9,725 nt of DNA, taken from positions 1-9,725 of the forward strand of contig QIMA01000578.1 of NCBI GenBank assembly GCA_003233535.1, in the 5' to 3' direction. The DNA is from Rhodanobacteraceae bacterium (GTDB lineage Bacteria; Pseudomonadota; Gammaproteobacteria; Xanthomonadales; SZUA-5). Positions 6,926 to 9,725 of the stretch are shown here, one piece after another. The position numbers and the translations under genes are program-made. Position 1 is the first letter of the stretch. Each line of letters begins with the position of its first letter. Under the pieces are notes generated by a model. It was not told the DNA's origin, searched no databases, and was given only the letters and a program-made list of their open reading frames with translations.

Positions 6926-7540
6926 TCATTCCCAATCTACCTCGCCCTTGCCTCGACGGATGACCACCGGCGCGTCATTGCACAGATCGACCACCGTGGT
7001 GGGTTCGCTGCCGCAGGCGCCGCCATCAAGGAACAAATCGACCCGCTGCTCCAACTGTTCGGCGAGTTCATCACTTTCCAAACCAATCAGATCTTCATCC
7101 GGAAGCAGCAGGGTGGAGGTCGACAGCGGTTCACCCAGGGCCTCGACCAGCGCCAGCGCAATCGGGTGATCAGGTATTCGCACACCGATCGTTCGTCGCT
7201 TCTCACCAAGCAATCGCTTCGGTACTGCGGGGGCGGCCGGCAACAAAAAGGTGTACGGCCCAGGCGTCAATCGCTTGATTAAGCGAAACGCGCTGTCAGA
7301 CATCTTGGTGAACAGCCCGATATCGCGCAGCTCGGCACAGCTCAAGGTAAACGGATGGCGTGCGTCTAGCCGACGCATGCGGCGAACGCGATCGGCATTC
7401 GCTGTGCTGCTCAGCGACCAGCCTAGCGCATAGCCGGAATCGGTTGGGTAAGCGATGAGCTGACCCGACCTGATTGCACTAACGGCCTGATCGATCAGCC
7501 GCGCCTGCGGATTCTTAGGATGTGTGTTGAGGACGCGCAT
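6926..7540 (-). CDS. yciO: YciO-type protein of the Sua5/YrdC/YciO family
   Basis: A 204-residue YrdC-fold protein. The match is to YciO rather than TsaC/Sua5: THPKNPQARLIDQAV corresponds to IHPDNPQQRLINQAV of E. coli, and YPTDSGYALG, TPGPYTFLL, EKRRTIGVRIPDHPIALALVEALGEPLSTSTLLLP, GGACGSEPTTVVDL and VVIRRGKG follow in order. YrdC-fold enzymes bind ATP and RNA; TsaC/Sua5 make threonylcarbamoyl-AMP for tRNA t6A. YciO lacks the KRxxxxP arrangement of TsaC (here RRLDARHPF), so a direct t6A role should not be assumed. ATG at 7540 is chosen because it aligns with the E. coli start; an upstream TTG at 7564 would add 8 residues with no ribosome site. First gene of the scpA-scpB-rluB operon. Confidence 0.9.
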   Translation of the reverse strand: MRVLNTHPKNPQARLIDQAVSAIRSGQLIAYPTDSGYALGWSLSSTANADRVRRMRRLDARHPFTLSCAELRDIGLFTKMSDSAFRLIKRLTPGPYTFLLPAAPAVPKRLLGEKRRTIGVRIPDHPIALALVEALGEPLSTSTLLLPDEDLIGLESDELAEQLEQRVDLFLDGGACGSEPTTVVDLCNDAPVVIRRGKGEVDWE

Positions 7541-7890
7541 TGACGTCTGGTCCGGTAATCGCAATTGCTGTAAGTCTGGCTGCGAATGCGTTGGCCACTG
7601 AAACGGGCTGGCGAGCTTTGAGCACGCACTGCGCTCAGCCGCTTTCGCGTCGCGCTAGTGTCATCCTCGCTGGGGCGTAGAGTGCGCCCGAAAGCGTCAC
7701 GTGTATGGATCCCGTCCAACTGCTGGTCTGAGGGCGGCTCACTGCGCGTCGTTGAAGCGTCTGTTAGTGCTTCGATCGGACCGGCAGCACGCTGCTCAGG
7801 AGCAGGCAAATACGACGGGGAGGGCTACAGTATAGGCAGTATTGCCGCCAGGGTCTATGCAGCCGATGCGGGTTCGCGGTTGCGGCCGTG

Positions 7891-7907
7891 TAGAATCGGC
7901 GCCGATT
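7891..7907 (+). promoter_or_regulatory. Candidate yciI-bolA promoter -10 with an overlapping 14-bp palindrome
   Basis: TAGAAT at 7891-7896 resembles a sigma-70 -10 hexamer about 58 bases before the yciI start; no good -35 is seen at 16-18 bases. Starting inside it, AATCGGCGCCGATT (7894-7907) is a perfect 14-base palindrome that would cover the transcription start. A repressor bound there would block this promoter, so it is a possible operator. No family of regulator can be assigned. Confidence 0.3.
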
Positions 7908-7916
7908 TTGCTCGCC

Positions 7917-7935
7917 GCGCGACAGCTGCGCGACA
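7917..7935 (+). repeat. Tandem GCGCGACA repeats in the yciI leader
   Basis: GCGCGACA occurs at 7917-7924 and again at 7928-7935, separated by GCT, giving an 11-base period, about one helical turn. Directly after it, CTTAGCTAAG (7936-7945) is a perfect palindrome overlapping the AAGGA ribosome site (7943-7947). The repeat lies between the candidate promoter and the start codon. Confidence 0.4.
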
Positions 7936-7953
7936 CTTAGCTAAGGACAAAGC

Positions 7954-8247
7954 ATGCTTTGGATGATCATGGGACGCGATGTGCCCGACAGTACTGCTGC
8001 GCGAGCGGCAGCCCGGCCGGCGCATTTAGAGCGCTTGCATAAGCTCCATGCTGAGGGGCGATTGGTTCTAGCCGGACCGCTCCCGAACGATACGGAGGAC
8101 GCGACGACCGGCATGCATGGCAGTTTGATTGTCGCTGAATTTACTAGCCGCGCCGATGCCCAAAGCTGGGCGGATGCCGACCCCTATTGCGCCGCCGGCG
8201 TTTACCAATCGGTGACCATTCACGCATTCAAAAAGGTGCTGCCATGA
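7954..8247 (+). CDS. yciI: YciI family protein
   Basis: A 97-residue protein with the YciI (ferredoxin-like, dimeric alpha-beta barrel) pattern: MLWMIMGRDVPDS at the start, RPAHLERLHKLHAEGRLVLAGPLP with conserved His24, a GSLIVAEFTSRADAQSWADADPY block with Asp76-Pro77-Tyr78, and a VTIHAFKKVLP end. Family members are small, cytoplasmic and possibly enzymatic, using the conserved His and Asp, but the reaction in most bacteria is unknown. An AAGGA site (7943-7947) lies 6 bases before ATG. The stop codon overlaps the bolA start (ATGA), so the two are translationally coupled. In related bacteria this gene commonly neighbours the septation gene yciB, but no yciB is seen here. Confidence 0.9.
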   Translation: MLWMIMGRDVPDSTAARAAARPAHLERLHKLHAEGRLVLAGPLPNDTEDATTGMHGSLIVAEFTSRADAQSWADADPYCAAGVYQSVTIHAFKKVLP

Positions 8248-8522
8248 GCGAGCTTGCTGAGCAGCGCATGGCGCAGATGGAAACTGCCCTAAAGGCAGCT
8301 TTCCAACCGATTGAATTTGAGGTGGTCGATGACGGTCATCGTCACGTCGGTCACGCCGGTGCGCGCGATGGTCGCGGTCACTTCATCGTGCGCATGGTCA
8401 GCGCGCGCTTCACCGGAATGCCGCCGCTGGCTCGCCATCGTGCGGTTTATGCAGCGCTCGGGGAAATGATGGAGACTGATATCCACGCCCTGTCGCTGAA
8501 GCTGGACGCGCCCGCCGCTTAA
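8244..8522 (+). CDS. bolA: BolA family protein
   Basis: A 92-residue protein. BolA proteins partner monothiol glutaredoxins in handling [2Fe-2S] clusters; E. coli BolA also affects morphology and envelope genes under stress. The signature is clear: AFQPIEFEVVDDGHRHVGHAG, then HFIVRMVSARFTGMPPLARHRAVYAALGEMM and IHALSLKL with the invariant C-terminal His (81). The RFTG-x(5)-RHR-x(2)-Y helix-turn-helix-like block matches BolA rather than the shorter IbaG. ATG at 8244 overlaps the yciI stop (ATGA) and an AAGGTG sequence lies upstream within yciI. A longer frame from 8187 would run antiparallel to no known N-terminus and overlap yciI heavily, so it was not used. Confidence 0.93.
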   Translation: MSELAEQRMAQMETALKAAFQPIEFEVVDDGHRHVGHAGARDGRGHFIVRMVSARFTGMPPLARHRAVYAALGEMMETDIHALSLKLDAPAA

Positions 8523-8542
8523 CGGCGTGGGCTTGAATGTTT

Positions 8543-8602
8543 AGCCCGGCTGTATGGGCAGCAACCCTTCGGGACGGGCCTGAAAAGGCCGCCAGCGGCG
8601 TC
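8543..8602 (+). ncRNA. Cluster of small hairpins between bolA and the parvulin gene
   Basis: In the 231-base gap 8523-8753, four short stems follow one another: GCCC/GGGC (8544-8547 with 8556-8559), CCC-TTC-GGG (about 8565-8573), GGCC-TGAAAA-GGCC (8577-8590) and CGCC-AGC-GGCG (8590-8600). GAC (8573-8575) and GTC (8600-8602) could close the last two into a small three-way junction. GGGCT (8529-8533) can alternatively pair with AGCCC (8543-8547). There is no T run. It might be a structured leader or the 3' end of the bolA transcript; it fits no riboswitch or small RNA I know. The rest of the gap shows no clear promoter. Confidence 0.25.
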
Positions 8603-8753
8603 AGACCCCTCGCCCTTCAGCGTAGACTATGAACTTCGGTGCCTTCCTTATTGGCGACCTTTTCAGACTCCGTCGCGGCCACATGAGTTGTTCAGTGTGT
8701 CCCTAGCCATCCGCTCCGCTTCGTGAGTGGGCCGATTGAAAGAGGGAATTGTA

Positions 8754-9572
8754 ATGATCAGATCCATCACAGCAGCGCTGGTTTTGTCGCTGGCATTGAC
8801 TGGCTGCGGCGGTGCGGACCAGCAGGGCGCTGAGCAGACGTCGCTGATTGTCCTAGCCGGTCGTTCCAGCGGTTTGGTAGTCAACGGCGAATCAGTGCCG
8901 CAGCCGCTACTGGATGCCTATGCGCGCAAGCGCGGCTGGAATCTAACCGACCCGGGGCAACTGGCTCAGGTTAAGGAAAAGATTGCCGAACTGCTGGCGA
9001 TGGCGCATCAGGCGCGCGCAGAGGGCCTTTTTGACGACCCTCTGATCGAGGCCGACCTTGCGCTGGAGCGGCTCAATCTCGTTGCTGGCAAGCTGCTTGA
9101 GCGACAACAGCAGGCCAGCCTGCCAGCTGAGGCCGACTTGCAAGCTGAGTACGATCGCGAATCAGCGCTGGTTGGGGATTCTGAGTACCGTGTTGCGCAC
9201 ATCCTGTTTGATCAAAAGGCGATGGCCGACAGTGCGCTTGCAGAGGCGGCTACGCAGGACTTCGATGCAATGATGGCGCGTTATCAGGAGCTAGAAGGCG
9301 TCCGCGACGCGCGTGAATTGGGCTGGGTTAAACGCAACCAGTTGCCCGAGGTGCTGCGCGATCCGTTGCAGGCACTCAGCGTTGGCGATGTGGCCCCACA
9401 GGTGTATCAGAGCGAATTCGGCTGGCACTTGCTGAAGCTGTATGAAACCAAGGCGTTTGCCGGACCGACTTTCGCCCAGCTCAAAGACGGCATCCGTCAG
9501 TCGCTGCAGCGCAAGCAGACCGCGGAGTTCGCGCTCACTATCCGCGATAGTGCGCAGGTGGAAGGGCTCTAG
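8754..9572 (+). CDS. Parvulin-type peptidyl-prolyl cis-trans isomerase lipoprotein (PpiC/SurA-like)
   Basis: A 272-residue lipoprotein that should catalyse proline isomerisation and assist folding in the envelope. Residues 1-17 are a signal peptide ending in the lipobox ALTGC (Cys18); Gly at +2 gives no inner-membrane retention signal, so an outer-membrane location is likely. Residues 40-120 resemble the SurA/PrsA N-terminal chaperone helices (VVNGESVPQPLLDAYARKRG). Residues 145-235 form the parvulin domain: YRVAHILF with His149, LGWVKRNQLPEVL, and SEFGWHLLKLYE with Phe222 and His225. The ATG at 8754 is preceded by AGAGGGA (8741-8747) and puts the signal peptide at the N-terminus; a GTG at 8727 in frame would bury it. 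Apparently a separate transcript from yciI-bolA. The nearest named family is PpiC/PpiD/SurA; no exact gene symbol is justified. Confidence 0.9.
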   Translation: MIRSITAALVLSLALTGCGGADQQGAEQTSLIVLAGRSSGLVVNGESVPQPLLDAYARKRGWNLTDPGQLAQVKEKIAELLAMAHQARAEGLFDDPLIEADLALERLNLVAGKLLERQQQASLPAEADLQAEYDRESALVGDSEYRVAHILFDQKAMADSALAEAATQDFDAMMARYQELEGVRDARELGWVKRNQLPEVLRDPLQALSVGDVAPQVYQSEFGWHLLKLYETKAFAGPTFAQLKDGIRQSLQRKQTAEFALTIRDSAQVEGL

Positions 9573-9573
9573 C

Positions 9574-9725
9574 CCGGATATTTCATAAACTTCACGCGCC
9601 CTCGCTAGGCCCTTGATTGCCCAGCGATTTTTGTTCAGTCGGGTGTATGAACCACTACACCGCTCCTTCGGAAAAACCACTGGGCAATCAATGTCCTGCG
9701 CGATCATCGCGCGAGTTCATGAAAT
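9574..9725. repeat. Palindromic dispersed repeat, copy B (nearly complete, cut by the window end)
   Basis: This is an imperfect palindrome with arms roughly 9579-9634 and 9670-9725. The left arm begins ATTTCATAAACTTC and includes TTGATTGCCCAGCGATTTTT; the right arm contains AAAAACCACTGGGCAATCAA and ends GTTCATGAAAT. The outer ends read CCCGGATATTTCAT on the left and ATGAAAT at the window edge, so about 6-7 bases of the right end are probably missing. The right arm also holds a compact inner palindrome, GCGCGAT-C-ATCGCGC (9698-9712). Bases 9574-9664 match copy A at the window start in inverted orientation. It begins one base after the stop codon of the parvulin gene. It is probably a non-autonomous, transposase-free element of about 158 bp. 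Confidence 0.85.

Larger units (their letters stand above)
7541..7953. other. 413-bp gap between divergent yciO and yciI, no credible gene
   Basis: Both strands were read in all frames. The open frames present (about 100 codons each way) are Arg/Ser/Thr-rich, have no recognisable motif and look like chance frames in GC-rich DNA. The stretch should hold the promoters of both flanking operons. Visible structure: a perfect inverted repeat CTGCTC-AG-GAGCAG at 7792-7805, a direct repeat of CAGTAT around position 7835, and the operator-like elements next to yciI listed separately. No tRNA or known riboswitch signature was recognised. Confidence 0.5.

Noticed and set aside
6891..6928. 11-codon frame starting ATGA at the yciO stop, ahead of scpA
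   Set aside because: It is too short to judge, contains no conserved feature, and the scpA GTG with its GGAG site explains the spacing.
7658..7966. 102-codon plus-strand frame in the yciO-yciI gap
   Set aside because: It is Arg/Ser/Ala-rich with no motif, lacks a ribosome site and runs into the yciI start in another frame.
8543..8602. SRP (4.5S) RNA or tRNA-like gene
   Set aside because: The GGTCAGGTCCGGAAGGAAGC-type SRP loop is absent on both strands, and no T-loop consensus or cloverleaf can be drawn.
8727..8753. GTG start at 8727 extending the parvulin lipoprotein by 9 residues
   Set aside because: It would place charged residues ahead of a complete lipoprotein signal peptide; the ATG at 8754 has a proper ribosome site.
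9291..9707. 138-codon minus-strand open frame running through the terminal repeat
   Set aside because: It lies antisense to the parvulin domain of a clear gene and takes its first ~45 codons from the palindromic repeat; it has no ribosome site and no recognisable domain.
1..9725. The whole window as a composite transposon bounded by the inverted repeats
   Set aside because: The enclosed genes are conserved housekeeping operons in typical order, with no transposase or integrase; the repeats look like independent small elements.

Overview
This is a gene-dense stretch of a moderately GC-rich bacterial chromosome, almost certainly a gammaproteobacterium. The gene content and order resemble the xanthomonad/lysobacter side of that class: NfuA of the enterobacterial two-domain type, a yciO-scpA-scpB-rluB run, and a yciI-bolA-parvulin run. 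That placement is inferred from protein character and gene order; no search was run. Ten protein genes are supported. No tRNA, rRNA, CRISPR array, transposase or phage gene was found.

Layout. Bases 1-91 are half of a palindromic dispersed repeat. On the minus strand follow a membrane protein with a degenerate CPBP-type protease domain (93-1526) and the pterin dehydratase phhB (1558-1887), probably one transcript read from 1887 down to 93. A 168-bp divergent promoter region separates them from nfuA (2056-2664, +). Next is a secreted CsgG-like protein (2786-3499, +). A strong hairpin terminator (3514-3550) lies between that gene and the oppositely oriented rluB and can serve both. The minus-strand operon yciO-scpA-scpB-rluB (7540 down to 3558) joins a YrdC-fold protein, the two kleisin-complex subunits of the Smc-ScpAB condensin and a 23S rRNA pseudouridine synthase. 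A 413-bp stretch without a gene (7541-7953) separates this operon from yciI and bolA (+, overlapping by ATGA). After a leader with several small hairpins comes a parvulin-type peptidyl-prolyl isomerase lipoprotein (8754-9572). The window closes with a second, nearly complete copy of the palindromic repeat in opposite orientation (9574-9725).

How the genes relate. Most are conserved housekeeping functions: chromosome segregation (ScpA/ScpB), ribosome maturation (RluB), Fe-S cluster delivery (NfuA, and BolA through monothiol glutaredoxins), pterin recycling (PhhB) and envelope protein folding (the parvulin). I see no defence island or novel multi-gene system.

The points most worth checking are: (1) a single-base frameshift in the 3' end of scpA, where the conserved C-terminus continues in the -1 frame and would end 4 bases before scpB; (2) the 91-bp inverted repeat pair flanking the window, each copy starting one base beyond a stop codon; (3) the CPBP-like protein that lacks the catalytic glutamates; (4) a CsgG-family protein with an ordinary signal peptide in place of a lipoprotein signal.
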